Below, in pieces: positions 35,467-44,968 of a DNA stretch of 64,000 bases (position 1 is its first letter; each line of letters starts with the position of its first letter). The position numbers and the translations under genes are program-made. This stretch comes from Bacteroidales bacterium (GTDB lineage Bacteria > Bacteroidota > Bacteroidia > Bacteroidales > GCA-2748055): NCBI GenBank assembly GCA_020636775.1, contig JACJXF010000007.1, forward strand, positions 1 through 64,000, read 5' to 3'. The notes under the pieces are model-generated. The model ran no database searches. It had not been told where the DNA came from and saw only the letters and a program-made list of their open reading frames with translations.

Positions 35467-36057
35467 GTGAAAGTAAGCAGGAAAACAGATTATGAACTGG
35501 TAGAAGAGTTCATTGCTGGTGGTGAGTCCGCGATCGAGATTCTTATCAAACGTCATAAAAACAGGGTTTTTACCTATATCATGCTCATGGTAAAGAATGA
35601 GCAATTGGCGGAAGATATTTTTCAGGACACTTTTATTAAAGTAATTCATTCGCTAAAAGCGGGTAAATATAAGGATAACGGAAGGTTCTTATCCTGGGTT
35701 ATTCGTATTGCCCATAATCTGGTAATTGACCATTTCCGTAAGGAAAAGCAAATGAATACTTTATCGAATGACAGTACAGTTGTTGATTTATTTAACAATA
35801 AGAAACTGGCTGAAAAGAATATTGAGGACACAATTATTTATGAGCAGATATGCCAGGATATTCGCACACTCATAGAAAGACTGCCTGAAGATCAGAAGGA
35901 AGTTATACTGTTAAGGCATTACGGTGATCTCAGTTTTAAGGAAATTGCTGAACAAACGGGTGTGAGTATTAATACGGCTTTGGGAAGAATGAGGTACGCT
36001 CTTATCAATCTTCGCAAAATGGTAGAAAAACATGATATTAGTTTAAGTATACCTTAA
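35467..36057 (+). CDS. RNA polymerase sigma factor, ECF type
   Basis: A 196-aa sigma-70 family protein of group IV. Region 2 (FIAGGESAIEILIKRHKNRVFTYIMLM, then AEDIFQDTFIKVI and the -10 recognition RFLSWVIRIAHNLVIDHFRK) and region 4 (LPEDQKEVILLRHYGDLSFKEIAEQTGVSINTALGRM) are complete. It starts with GTG at 35467, five bases after a strong AGGAGG, unusual for this phylum. No anti-sigma gene is present; a 60-codon gene follows. Its relatives in Bacteroidetes are often general, apparently constitutive ECF factors, but its regulon is unknown. Confidence 0.93.
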   Translation: MKVSRKTDYELVEEFIAGGESAIEILIKRHKNRVFTYIMLMVKNEQLAEDIFQDTFIKVIHSLKAGKYKDNGRFLSWVIRIAHNLVIDHFRKEKQMNTLSNDSTVVDLFNNKKLAEKNIEDTIIYEQICQDIRTLIERLPEDQKEVILLRHYGDLSFKEIAEQTGVSINTALGRMRYALINLRKMVEKHDISLSIP

Positions 36058-36138
36058 AAGTTTTTCTTGGGATTTACAATATTCCATTTTTTGAAGCGTT
36101 TATGAAATACCTAAACATTTTAAAAATATGGTCTGCCT

Positions 36139-36321
36139 ATGAAGAAAAATTCTACCCTGTTATTTATTCTGGATGGTAAAAATGGAGAAAATCAGCTGGT
36201 AAATGCTGATGAAATATTTGACCCGAAAGGAAGCATTAATCGTGAGATGGAGAGCTTTTTCGGAAAGATTGAATATATACCCTCCAACAGAATAATTAAG
36301 AACATTCTAATGCACAGCTAA
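36139..36321 (+). CDS. Small protein downstream of the ECF sigma factor
   Basis: A 60-aa protein (MKKNSTLLFILDGKNGEN...) with an acidic middle and a C-terminal segment IPSNRIIKNILMHS. I recall short Bacteroidetes proteins ending in PSxxxIxNILxYS-like sequence near sigma genes, but cannot cite a family. It has no membrane segment and no zinc motif, so it is not a classical anti-sigma factor. It lies 81 bp after the sigma gene, before a bidirectional terminator, and is probably in the same transcript. Confidence 0.6.
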   Translation: MKKNSTLLFILDGKNGENQLVNADEIFDPKGSINREMESFFGKIEYIPSNRIIKNILMHS

Positions 36322-36347
36322 TGAGCATGCAAAGGAAACCGTTAGGT

Positions 36348-36375
36348 AAACCCATCATATAAATATGATGGGTTT
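36348..36375. terminator. Bidirectional terminator
   Basis: AAACCCATCATAT (36348-36360) and ATATGATGGGTTT (36363-36375) form a 13-bp stem, with T runs on both strands. It serves the sigma-factor unit and, on the minus strand, rsmE. Confidence 0.9.
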
Positions 36376-36376
36376 T

Positions 36377-37084
36377 TTAATGCAATCGCATCAGGTCAGC
36401 CACTTCCTGGCAGGCAACCAGGCCAGCAGTTTCTGTCCGCAATCTGCTATTTCCCAGACTGACAGCCCTAAATCCGGCATTTGTTGACAATTTGATTTCT
36501 TCCTCTGAAAAATCCCCTTCGGGACCAATAAGTATGCAAAAGCTACGCGATACAGGTTTCAGCAGAATCAGTTCTTCCCTGTCTGCTTCTCCGCAGTGTG
36601 CAATCAATTTCTCTCCCTGGAATTTTCGATTAATAAATTCACCGAAACTACACATATCGTCAAGTTCCGGAAGATATGCCTTCAGAGATTGTTTCATGGC
36701 AGATATAATCAGCTTTTCAAGCCGGTCTGTTCTTATGTTTTTCCTTTCAGAGTGTTTACACAGTAAGGGAGTTATGCTGTCAATTCCAATTTCAGTGGCT
36801 TTTTCAAGGAACCATTCGAATCGCTCAATATTCTTGGTAGGTGCAATTCCAATGTGCAGCGAATAATCTCTTTTCTGATGCAGACTTTTCGAAGAAACAA
36901 TTTCAATCGAGCAGTTCCGGGTATCAGCATTCATGATCTTTCCCTCATAAAATCCCCCTATACCATCCACAAGGTATACCGGTTCTCCTTCTTTCAAACG
37001 TAATACTTTAACACAGTGAAAACTTTCGCTTGCATCAAGATACCCTAAATTACCTCTTATATCTGTGGAATAAAATATATTCAT
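36377..37084 (-). CDS. rsmE: 16S rRNA (uracil-1498-N3)-methyltransferase
   Basis: RsmE methylates U1498 of 16S rRNA using SAM. The 235-aa product has the N-terminal PUA-like region (HCVKVLRLKEGEPVYLVDGIGG) and a SPOUT domain with the characteristic knot motifs IGPEGDFSEEEI and SLGNSRLRTETAGL. The length is standard. The start is ATG at 37084. It is divergent from the phosphodiesterase gene and ends 2 bp from the terminator stem. Confidence 0.96.
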   Translation of the reverse strand: MNIFYSTDIRGNLGYLDASESFHCVKVLRLKEGEPVYLVDGIGGFYEGKIMNADTRNCSIEIVSSKSLHQKRDYSLHIGIAPTKNIERFEWFLEKATEIGIDSITPLLCKHSERKNIRTDRLEKLIISAMKQSLKAYLPELDDMCSFGEFINRKFQGEKLIAHCGEADREELILLKPVSRSFCILIGPEGDFSEEEIKLSTNAGFRAVSLGNSRLRTETAGLVACQEVADLMRLH

Positions 37085-37199
37085 TTGCTGATTGTTTTAT
37101 CTTCCGCCTCAAATTTACCAAAGAAATCGGCTTCCGGCACATTTTTCACTTTTGGTTCCTGATTTTTTAGGTAAATTTCCGGGGTATTTATTACAACAT

Positions 37200-37694
37200 A
37201 TGCCTAAGATCGGTCTTTTATCAGATACACACGGATTTTTTGATCCGCGCCTTAAGGAATTTTTCTCTGAATGCCAGGAGATCTGGCACGCCGGAGATAT
37301 AGGAAACCTTGAAACGGCTGATGAAATCGCTGCGTTCAGACCCCTGCGTGCGGTTTATGGGAATATTGACGGACATGAAATAAGGCAAATTTATCCTGAG
37401 CATCAAAGATTCCGGTTCGAGGGAATGGATATCTGGATAACTCATATTGGAGGATATCCCGGGAATTATGACTCCAGGGTAAGAAATGCCCTAAGGACAA
37501 ATACCCCGGAAATTTTCATTAGTGGTCATTCTCACATCCTGAAAGTAATGCCAGATAAAAACCTGGGTCTGCTCCATATTAATCCGGGAGCAGCCGGAAA
37601 ATCCGGATTTCACCAGGTACGCACAGCGGTAAGGTTCACCATATACTCAGGCAAAATAAGTGATCTGGAAGTACTGGAGCTGGCCCGATATTAG
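37200..37694 (+). CDS. YfcE/MJ0936-family metallophosphodiesterase
   Basis: A 164-aa cytoplasmic phosphodiesterase. Metal-binding motifs are LLSDTHGFFD, HAGDIGN, VYGNIDG, ITHIGG and SGHSHILKV, followed by NPGAAG, the complete set for this family. The substrate is unknown; relatives cleave 2',3'-cNMPs or phosphodiester model substrates. The frame is open to 37092, but homology begins at MPKIGLLSDTHG, so the ATG at 37200 is chosen. TTTTG at 37151-37155 and TAAATTTC about 17 bases later look like a promoter. Its stop overlaps the convergent stop of the next gene in TTAG. Confidence 0.92.
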   Translation: MPKIGLLSDTHGFFDPRLKEFFSECQEIWHAGDIGNLETADEIAAFRPLRAVYGNIDGHEIRQIYPEHQRFRFEGMDIWITHIGGYPGNYDSRVRNALRTNTPEIFISGHSHILKVMPDKNLGLLHINPGAAGKSGFHQVRTAVRFTIYSGKISDLEVLELARY

Positions 37695-40600
37695 GGTTGC
37701 CCATCCTGTCCTTCATCTTCACCTTCCCCTTCAAGATAACGGCGCAGGAATAACTGTACCCTTCTGTCGGGGGCCAGTGCATATATATAACCACTCCCCT
37801 TTGTCTTCACTTTCATCTTTCGGTCAGAATCCTTTAAATTAAGAATAATTGAATTAAAGTTAGTGTTTGAAGATGTTACCTGTAAACTTCCGGGATTATA
37901 ACCAAAGTAGTAATAGGTTTTCGGGTCGAGAACAAAGTAAATATCGAGAAGATCTCCCGAACCACGCTTGGATAGTTCAATATAGGCTTCCACCACTTTG
38001 TTGACCGAAGTATTTCCTACCCGGATAATCCCAACAGGACCATGATACCTGTAGGAGCGGGTATTCTGATTCCATTCCAGTCTTACATCAGAAATCAGCA
38101 GCTTCTTATTGAAAGCATCAGGAATGGTTTTAATGTTTCCATAAAGCCCAAGCTCATTTTCCATAAGTTCCGCATTATCGAGTCCTATATAATCACGTAA
38201 GGCCTTTTTATAAAATGGACTGGTAAGATCATAGGCTTTAAGATTTGCAAGACTATCTAGTTCACCCGCGAATACGCCCAAAGCCACATCTGAAAAAAAG
38301 AAATCAACCCCAAGCAGAACATCAGTTTTATAGGTGTTTTCTCCCATATCATGTTTTGCATTTCCGGTAGCGAATACTTTTACCTGACCATAATCAACAT
38401 GGAAATTAATCTTACCTTCTCCATACTCAAAACAGGAATCTGTATCAAGGCTGAGGTAATCGCCCGGTAAAGCCTTATTTTCCAGCTTATCCATCTTGGC
38501 TATCTCATACTGCTCATTGTATTTGTCATACCTCAGGAATCCGGAGGCATGGGTCAGATATTCGTCGAAATAGTCTTTCCTTCCTGAAAAGAAGGTGGAA
38601 TAAATATGGGTCGAATCCCTTGTAATCATAGTTCCCGCATAAATCTTCTTAAGGTTTATATCGATGGGTTCATCAGGAACTGGGATGAGGATACTATCCG
38701 GGTCAATTTCCGTTTCAAATTTCAGCCAGTTTCTTCCGGGCTGACATTGATGAACAAGTCTTGTGGCTCCGTCAAACATAAGATTCGGCCTTCTGGCGGA
38801 TAGACGAACTTCTCCCTGGAATTCAAAATAGGGACTTAACTTAAACGAATCGATCACTGAAATATCTGCAAGTCCTATGGTCTGAATGGATGTATCCACC
38901 TTTACCTCATTAAAACTGATTTTCCACTTCTTTTGGTTTTCATCTATGTAATCATAACTCGCAGATGCCTTATAATCATTTCTGGCAAGAATATCCACCT
39001 TACTGTCATACAAGGGATAGTACTTATTTGTATAATCCGCAATAATATCAGCCTTTAACAGTCGCTGAATTTTGGCATTCTTTTCTACATTCAGCCTGCC
39101 TTCGCTGGGATAAATTCTCGCATCGGCGATTTGAATATAAGGTACATCGAGAGCTTTAATAATAACGTTTTTATAGTCGAAAACAGATTTCCCCGAAACA
39201 AAACTAAGAGAATCCTGAGCAGGATTAAGTGAAATGTACCTGGCCCCGCTCAGGCTGTCGGCAAATATTTTTGAATTAAGATTTTTGCTGAGTCCCATTT
39301 CAATCTCTTTCGTTTTCATATCCCAGTTAAAGAAATCAAGCATACTTATATACCTGTTTTCCTGGAATTCGACAAGGGTGTAATCTTCATTCGATTTAAT
39401 CTGAGCAGTACGCGAAGTAAAATCGACGGCCAGATTAACATTATCCATATTCATTGCCGGTTTTTCCAGACCCGGTCCACGAAGCCTGAAATCAGATGAG
39501 TCAGAAAGTATCTTTTCAGATTTGTATTTGAATTGTGCAGATGCGATTGTTGCATCTACAAGGTCCATTCTTCCTTTTCCTGAAAGGCCTGAAGGCTGGA
39601 GGAGTAAATCTCCGCCCAACCGAACAGTATCGCTAAACAGGGTGAAATCTTTGTCTGTTTTGCTGGCATAAAACTGGTCCTTTTTGGTGTACCAGGTAAT
39701 CTTATTATTTGAGGAATTAACTTTTGGAAACTCTACCGGTGCAATCTGTTTTCTCACAAGAAATTCACGGCTGACCGTCATAACTGAGTCGGGATGGAAA
39801 AGGAAATCGTCGGAATAGGTGGTTGAAGTCAGATAATCAAGCTGACCAGAACCATGGAGTCCCCTGTTTGACATCTCCATGTCGTTATAAAATGTCCCTT
39901 TTGCCTCGTAAATTGGAATTCCTTCTTTGGGTGCTTTATAGAAAAATCCGAGGGAATAGTCATCACGCAGGGAAAGTGTTTGCTCAAGCGGTGGCAAAAT
40001 CCCTCCGGATACAAATTTTCCGGGCAGGAGCATTCCTTCGCGACTGAAGTTATCAAGCGAGTCAATGGTGAATGGATAAACCTCAAAATACATGTCCTTT
40101 TTTCCGTACACCCCTTTTTGAATAGTTGGCTCGTTAAAGTAAACGAAGGCATTTTCGCGACTGGTAAATATAGGATACTGCGGAAAGTCGCGAAGCCCCG
40201 ATTTATTTGAGGGATCATCAATTTGAATTTCGCCGGTAACCTGCTCAATCAGGTTGCTGATTCCCTTAACAATGTTTTGTCCGTAGTTATCCTTTTCTCC
40301 TGTCTTTACCCTGAGGCTAAGCGAATCAATATTCTGCAGATTAATTTTAAATCCCTCATAATCAAAAAAGAAATTGCTCCCATAGTAGGTGAACAAACCT
40401 GCACGAATAGAACCATTAAACTGAAAGTTTCTGTTTCGTTTCATGATGATCTGGTTCTTATCAGGAATAAGGACCACATTTTGAGAGTCGCTCAGAAAAA
40501 TTCTTTCAATTCCGTTAATGGTCAGATCGTTATTTTCAAGGTTTAAGCTTGCATTCTCCAGAGGAGCATTGGTTCTGGAGGTAAAATAAATAACATCATA

Positions 40601-42169
40601 ATCTGTTTTTCCAATACTTGCATCGAGAAAGTAATTTATTTTATCGTTTAGAATAACCATATCGGAGGCATCGTCAAAGAAAATAAACCCCAGACGTGAC
40701 AATTTCATAAGCTGCTGACGGACCTGATAATTATCGATACCAAGATAATTGGCATAGTTGGATGCCGGGAATTTGTTCAGTCCGATTCCCCGTCCGTACT
40801 GCCATAGCCCAACCAGTGGATGAATATTATCCATCCCCTGAATCTTATCAAAGAATTCCGCATTAAAAAACCCGTTTGATTCGAAAGTTGCCTGACCAAT
40901 AGCAGTGCCGGTATTAGGTTTAAACAATATGACGCCGGAATTTCTTTTCCACAGAAACTCTTCAAAGTTCATATCCATTTTATGATAGCTATTCTTGTAA
41001 GGCCCTTCAGAAGTATAATCCTGTGATTTATTAAACCTGAATTCATCTCCGTTCTCAATAAAGTTAAACTGCAGGTCGGGATGGAAAATTGAATCATTTT
41101 CTAGATAAAGACTCATGCTCACACTACCGGAACGCATACCTGTTCCGGTAATAAGAAGTTGTGTGGTTTGAATGCGCATTTTGAGAGTATCGCGGTAATA
41201 AATATCCAATTCAGCAGGTTCATATTCATTTCCCGTTCCATTCAGTTTGGCTCCCTGCATCGACAATCCCCCGGTAAACTCAATTCCCTTAAATAATCCG
41301 GGGAGGATATATTTGTTCTGATAGGAATAAAATTTAGGATAAAGTGCGTTTTCCGGTTTATTAATGAGCATCACTTTCTCTTCAATCTTTCCGAGAAGCG
41401 GGCTGTTGAAATATTTTTTATAATAGAATTGTACCGAATCGGCTTTATACTCTGTCTTTCTAAGTGATAAGGAATAGTTGGATAATTCAGCGTAGACGTC
41501 GGTTGCATTGTATCCGGCACGCTCCCATGTAACAAGGCCCTTTTTCCCTGTCCAGCTAAGATCTTCAGGATTTAATACACCAGATGTATTTGCTATAAAA
41601 ATGCTATCCCTTTTTGAGTTACAGATAAGATCAACATTCGAAAATCTAATAAGCGGAGATTCCTTACCGAATTCAAAAGTGAAATTTGATTGAGGCACCC
41701 TCCAGATTGTTGCAGAGTTATTATAAAGAGTATTCGATTCAAGAAGGGTCAGAGTCAGGTCGAGAAATTGCTCTGTAACCTTTAGAGAACTGGATTTATT
41801 CTCCAGGTAAAAGCGAAGGGATTTTCTCCAGTCATTAAAATTCATCTTTTCATAGTTCCCGCTGTAGAACAGCAGCAGGGAACTAAAATATTTAATGAAA
41901 TGCGGGCTGGGTCGGCCGTTCTTTTTTAGCAGGAAATTGGAAAACACTACGATTTCATTCCTGTCTTCGGGACTCAGAGTTGGGGAGCTCCATAACAGTT
42001 TAAAGGCATCGAGTGTTTTACTTTCTTCGGAAGAGATATAATTATCTGTAAACTTGTCCAATTCCTGCAGGTAAACTGCTGAGTCGGATGTAAAGCTGCG
42101 GATTTGCTGAGCAAAGACAGAGGCAAATATAATATTGGATAAGAACGCTAACAGTAAAATCTTTCTCAT
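37691..42169 (-). CDS. Very large secreted beta-rich protein of unknown function
   Basis: A 1492-aa protein with a signal peptide ending at VFAQ (residue 21) and no other clear membrane segment. The first 150 residues are helical; the rest is a long series of beta-strand repeats with statements like FTGGLSMQGAKLNG, GDLLLQPSGLSGKGRMDL and GSGQLDYLTS. These resemble OstA/TamB-like beta-taco proteins or AsmA-like repeats, but only in style; I cannot assign a domain. The C-terminus (YYYFGYNPGSLQVTSS) is globular and ends in an acidic Gly/Glu-rich tail. It is third in a tpiA-prmA-this gene run with 29 bp to prmA. Periplasmic or outer-membrane localisation is inferred. Confidence 0.75.
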   Translation of the reverse strand: MRKILLLAFLSNIIFASVFAQQIRSFTSDSAVYLQELDKFTDNYISSEESKTLDAFKLLWSSPTLSPEDRNEIVVFSNFLLKKNGRPSPHFIKYFSSLLLFYSGNYEKMNFNDWRKSLRFYLENKSSSLKVTEQFLDLTLTLLESNTLYNNSATIWRVPQSNFTFEFGKESPLIRFSNVDLICNSKRDSIFIANTSGVLNPEDLSWTGKKGLVTWERAGYNATDVYAELSNYSLSLRKTEYKADSVQFYYKKYFNSPLLGKIEEKVMLINKPENALYPKFYSYQNKYILPGLFKGIEFTGGLSMQGAKLNGTGNEYEPAELDIYYRDTLKMRIQTTQLLITGTGMRSGSVSMSLYLENDSIFHPDLQFNFIENGDEFRFNKSQDYTSEGPYKNSYHKMDMNFEEFLWKRNSGVILFKPNTGTAIGQATFESNGFFNAEFFDKIQGMDNIHPLVGLWQYGRGIGLNKFPASNYANYLGIDNYQVRQQLMKLSRLGFIFFDDASDMVILNDKINYFLDASIGKTDYDVIYFTSRTNAPLENASLNLENNDLTINGIERIFLSDSQNVVLIPDKNQIIMKRNRNFQFNGSIRAGLFTYYGSNFFFDYEGFKINLQNIDSLSLRVKTGEKDNYGQNIVKGISNLIEQVTGEIQIDDPSNKSGLRDFPQYPIFTSRENAFVYFNEPTIQKGVYGKKDMYFEVYPFTIDSLDNFSREGMLLPGKFVSGGILPPLEQTLSLRDDYSLGFFYKAPKEGIPIYEAKGTFYNDMEMSNRGLHGSGQLDYLTSTTYSDDFLFHPDSVMTVSREFLVRKQIAPVEFPKVNSSNNKITWYTKKDQFYASKTDKDFTLFSDTVRLGGDLLLQPSGLSGKGRMDLVDATIASAQFKYKSEKILSDSSDFRLRGPGLEKPAMNMDNVNLAVDFTSRTAQIKSNEDYTLVEFQENRYISMLDFFNWDMKTKEIEMGLSKNLNSKIFADSLSGARYISLNPAQDSLSFVSGKSVFDYKNVIIKALDVPYIQIADARIYPSEGRLNVEKNAKIQRLLKADIIADYTNKYYPLYDSKVDILARNDYKASASYDYIDENQKKWKISFNEVKVDTSIQTIGLADISVIDSFKLSPYFEFQGEVRLSARRPNLMFDGATRLVHQCQPGRNWLKFETEIDPDSILIPVPDEPIDINLKKIYAGTMITRDSTHIYSTFFSGRKDYFDEYLTHASGFLRYDKYNEQYEIAKMDKLENKALPGDYLSLDTDSCFEYGEGKINFHVDYGQVKVFATGNAKHDMGENTYKTDVLLGVDFFFSDVALGVFAGELDSLANLKAYDLTSPFYKKALRDYIGLDNAELMENELGLYGNIKTIPDAFNKKLLISDVRLEWNQNTRSYRYHGPVGIIRVGNTSVNKVVEAYIELSKRGSGDLLDIYFVLDPKTYYYFGYNPGSLQVTSSNTNFNSIILNLKDSDRKMKVKTKGSGYIYALAPDRRVQLFLRRYLEGEGEDEGQDGQP

Positions 42170-42198
42170 AATATCGCCGGTTGAATTTAGGAAATCAA

Positions 42199-43035
42199 TT
42201 ATTTCCTCAAATTAAGCGAAATCCAGTTATTTTCATAGAAACTACTGATAAATATCAGTCCAAATTCCTTCGCTCTGGAAAGAATGGTTTCCTCATCGCT
42301 TTTCAGAATCCCGCTAAGAACCATGATTCCTCCCTTTTTAAGCGCTTTATAATAATGATGCATGTCCGCCAAAATAATATTCCTGTTAATATTGGCAAGG
42401 ATGACATGGAAGGTATGCCCTTCAAGAGCACTGGCATCTCCAGGAAGAATGTCATAAGCCTGAGGAATATTATTCCGCTGATAATTTTCAAAAGTATTGT
42501 TGTAAGCCCATTCGTCTATATCCAGGGATAATACATAGGAAGCGCCCATCATTTTGGCCACTATCCCCAGAACACCCGTACCACAGCCCATATCGAGAAC
42601 CTCCTTGTTTTTCAAATCCAGACGGAGCATTTCACGAAGCACCAGTCTGGTAGTTTCGTGATGTCCGGTTCCAAAAGACATTTTGGGTTCGATTATCACC
42701 GTATATTCAAGATCGGGAACTTTATGGAAGGGAGCTTTTATTAAAATCCGGTCATCGACAACTATGGGTGGAAAATCCTTTTCCCATTGTTCGTTCCAGT
42801 TCTTTTCACTGATAATTCTTGTGGAATAATTTAGATTCCGAAAATCCTCAAATGGAAAAGACTTTATAATATCAGGAATACTCTTTCCCAGGGAATTCTC
42901 CTTACAAAAAGCCTTTAATATTTTACCATCATCATGAAAACTGTCGAAACCTGCTTCTGACATGAAAGCCAAAAGCAGGTCTGTTTGATCAGAATTGAGT
43001 CCGGATATGTCTATTGACAGTTCAAGATGATTCAC
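42199..43035 (-). CDS. prmA: Ribosomal protein L11 methyltransferase
   Basis: PrmA trimethylates ribosomal protein L11 with SAM. The 278-aa product has an N-terminal substrate-binding domain and a Rossmann methyltransferase with FGTGHHETTRLVL, VLDMGCGTGVLGIVAKMMGA and ILANINRNII, the usual PrmA motifs. The length is slightly short of the E. coli protein but complete. The start is ATG at 43035, 10 bp after tpiA, so it is in the same transcript. Confidence 0.95.
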   Translation of the reverse strand: MNHLELSIDISGLNSDQTDLLLAFMSEAGFDSFHDDGKILKAFCKENSLGKSIPDIIKSFPFEDFRNLNYSTRIISEKNWNEQWEKDFPPIVVDDRILIKAPFHKVPDLEYTVIIEPKMSFGTGHHETTRLVLREMLRLDLKNKEVLDMGCGTGVLGIVAKMMGASYVLSLDIDEWAYNNTFENYQRNNIPQAYDILPGDASALEGHTFHVILANINRNIILADMHHYYKALKKGGIMVLSGILKSDEETILSRAKEFGLIFISSFYENNWISLNLRK

Positions 43036-43045
43036 CTGAAGGATT

Positions 43046-43795
43046 TTAGAATGCGTTTACAATCTGTAAAAATTCTTCTGCTTTGAGCGATGCTCCTCCA
43101 ATAAGACCGCCATCTACATCAGGATTAGCGAAAAGCTCTTTCGCATTTGAGCCTTTGCAACTGCCTCCATAGAGGATTGTAGTAGAATCAGCAAGCTGAG
43201 ATCCGTATTTTTCAGCTATTACAGAACGAATGAATTTATGCATTTCCTGCGCCTGTTCAGGACTTGCTGTTACACCTGTGCCAATAGCCCATACAGGCTC
43301 ATAAGCAATAACCAGATTCTCAAATGCATCCGGACTCAGGTGGAAAACACCTTCGCTTAATTGCGATTTAACAACATCAAAGTGCTTATTAGCATTTCTT
43401 TCGGGCAAAACTTCGCCAATACAGAAAATGGGTTTTAGTCCGGCTGCAAGGCAAAGGTTTACTTTTTTCGCAAGAATTGCATTGTCCTCATGATAATAAG
43501 CTCTTCTTTCGGAGTGTCCTATAATTATGTATTCTGCTCCTAGGGATTTCAGCATGCCTACAGAAACTTCGCCGGTAAAGGCCCCGGATTCTTCAGAAGC
43601 ACAATTCTGGGCTGCCAGTTTCACATCAGTTAGGGTCTTTTTTATTTCAGCAAGATGGGTAAAAGGCGGGGCAATTATTACGGTTGCATTACTGGTTTTA
43701 TTTTTAGCGAGGGAATTTACAGCGGTTGCAAGTTCCATACCTTCCTTAAGAAGGGTATTCATTTTCCAGTTGCCTGCGACAATATTTTTTCTCAT
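43046..43795 (-). CDS. tpiA: Triose-phosphate isomerase
   Basis: TpiA interconverts dihydroxyacetone phosphate and glyceraldehyde 3-phosphate in glycolysis. The 249-aa product has the catalytic Lys in GNWKMN, His in [10 protein letters not shown], Glu in [11 protein letters not shown] with the mobile loop, and the phosphate motif YGGSCKGSN. The length is standard. The start is ATG at 43795, behind a perfect -7 element. It heads a transcript with prmA and the 1492-aa gene. Confidence 0.98.
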   Translation of the reverse strand: MRKNIVAGNWKMNTLLKEGMELATAVNSLAKNKTSNATVIIAPPFTHLAEIKKTLTDVKLAAQNCASEESGAFTGEVSVGMLKSLGAEYIIIGHSERRAYYHEDNAILAKKVNLCLAAGLKPIFCIGEVLPERNANKHFDVVKSQLSEGVFHLSPDAFENLVIAYEPVWAIGTGVTASPEQAQEMHKFIRSVIAEKYGSQLADSTTILYGGSCKGSNAKELFANPDVDGGLIGGASLKAEEFLQIVNAF

Positions 43796-43831
43796 AACAG
43801 ATTAAGGGTTAAAGCGATTAATAATGAGCTT

Positions 43832-43839
43832 CAAAAATA
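43832..43839 (-). promoter_or_regulatory. Candidate tpiA promoter -7 element
   Basis: On the minus strand TATTTTTG is a perfect TAnnTTTG, about 37 nt before the tpiA ATG. The -33 region is AT-rich without a clear TTTG. Confidence 0.45.
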
Positions 43840-43885
43840 CTAAAGAAGGATGATAATACCGTAGCTAAAATGCAGATTATTTAAT

Positions 43886-44968
43886 TTATTTCCGGATACG
43901 CGGATCCAGGAAGGCATAGAGTACATCCATGGAAATATTAACGGTCACAAAGATAATACTGGTAGTAAGTACACAACCCAAAACCACAGGTAAATCGTAG
44001 AAATTCAGAGCATTTACGAGCATGTAACCCAGTCCCCTCCAGCCGAAAATATATTCAATAAACACTACACCAGCCAGCATGCTTGCAAACCACCCGCTTA
44101 TTGCAGTAATAACGGGATTAAGGGAATTTCTTAAGGCATGCACTATGATAATTCTTGATTTCCGAAGTCCTTTCGCATATGCCGTGCGAATATAGTCCTC
44201 GTTGAGAACTTCAAGCATGGAGTTCCTGGAAAGCTGAACAACGACTGACAGAGGCCTGATTCCCAGTGTTATGGCTGGCAAGATCAGATTTTTAAGACTG
44301 AGGTGAATGCCTCTGCCAAAATCGTCAATTTCATAAAGATTTCCGGTAATGTTCAGATGGGTTATATCACCGAGTTTATAGGCAAATAGCCATGCCATCA
44401 GTATAGCAGCAAAAAAGGAAGGTACACTCATTCCGAATGCAGACACCAGAATACTTATTCTGTCGTACCAGCTATCCTTATGAAGAGCTGAGAATGTCCC
44501 CAGAAACGTTCCGATGAAAAAAGCAATTAATATAGCCGTAAGTGCCAGAATCATGGTATTGGGAAAGGCTTCTGAAATCATATCCCCCACAGGTCGCCGG
44601 CTTTGAAATGACCTTCCCAGCCAGGGTTTCTTCAGAACAAGTGCTGATCCTCCATGAGCTGTGAAAACAGGCAGGGCTTTACTTCTGGAAGGATCCAGAT
44701 AAAAATAGCTGCCTTTATTTTTTAGCTGGTAAACCGATAAAGGAGAAAGATCATTGATATAACGAATGTATTGCAAATATAGGGGACGGTCGAGACCAAG
44801 TTCTTTCCGTATACTCTCAAGGCTCGCCATATCTGCCCTTTGTCCCAGCATCATTCTGGCCGGATCACCCGGGAGTACATTGAAAAGAAAAAAGATAAGC
44901 GTAATAACGCCAAGCATAACTGCTATGCCATAAAGAAGCCGGTCCCGGATGCCTCTTAACAGGTTCAT
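43886..44968 (-). CDS. Peptide-type ABC transporter permease (DppB/OppB family), orphan
   Basis: A 360-aa inner-membrane protein of the binding-protein-dependent permease family, with about six membrane segments and the EAA-type ATPase-contact motif EDYIRTAYAKGLRKSRIIIVHALRN (about residues 230-255). A long periplasmic insertion (about residues 50-110) follows the first membrane segment, as in DppB. Normally DppB works with DppC, an ATPase and a binding protein; none is adjacent. It overlaps the end of the DoxX gene by 4 bp. Its function here, peptide or nickel uptake or something else, cannot be determined. Confidence 0.88.
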   Translation of the reverse strand: MNLLRGIRDRLLYGIAVMLGVITLIFFLFNVLPGDPARMMLGQRADMASLESIRKELGLDRPLYLQYIRYINDLSPLSVYQLKNKGSYFYLDPSRSKALPVFTAHGGSALVLKKPWLGRSFQSRRPVGDMISEAFPNTMILALTAILIAFFIGTFLGTFSALHKDSWYDRISILVSAFGMSVPSFFAAILMAWLFAYKLGDITHLNITGNLYEIDDFGRGIHLSLKNLILPAITLGIRPLSVVVQLSRNSMLEVLNEDYIRTAYAKGLRKSRIIIVHALRNSLNPVITAISGWFASMLAGVVFIEYIFGWRGLGYMLVNALNFYDLPVVLGCVLTTSIIFVTVNISMDVLYAFLDPRIRK

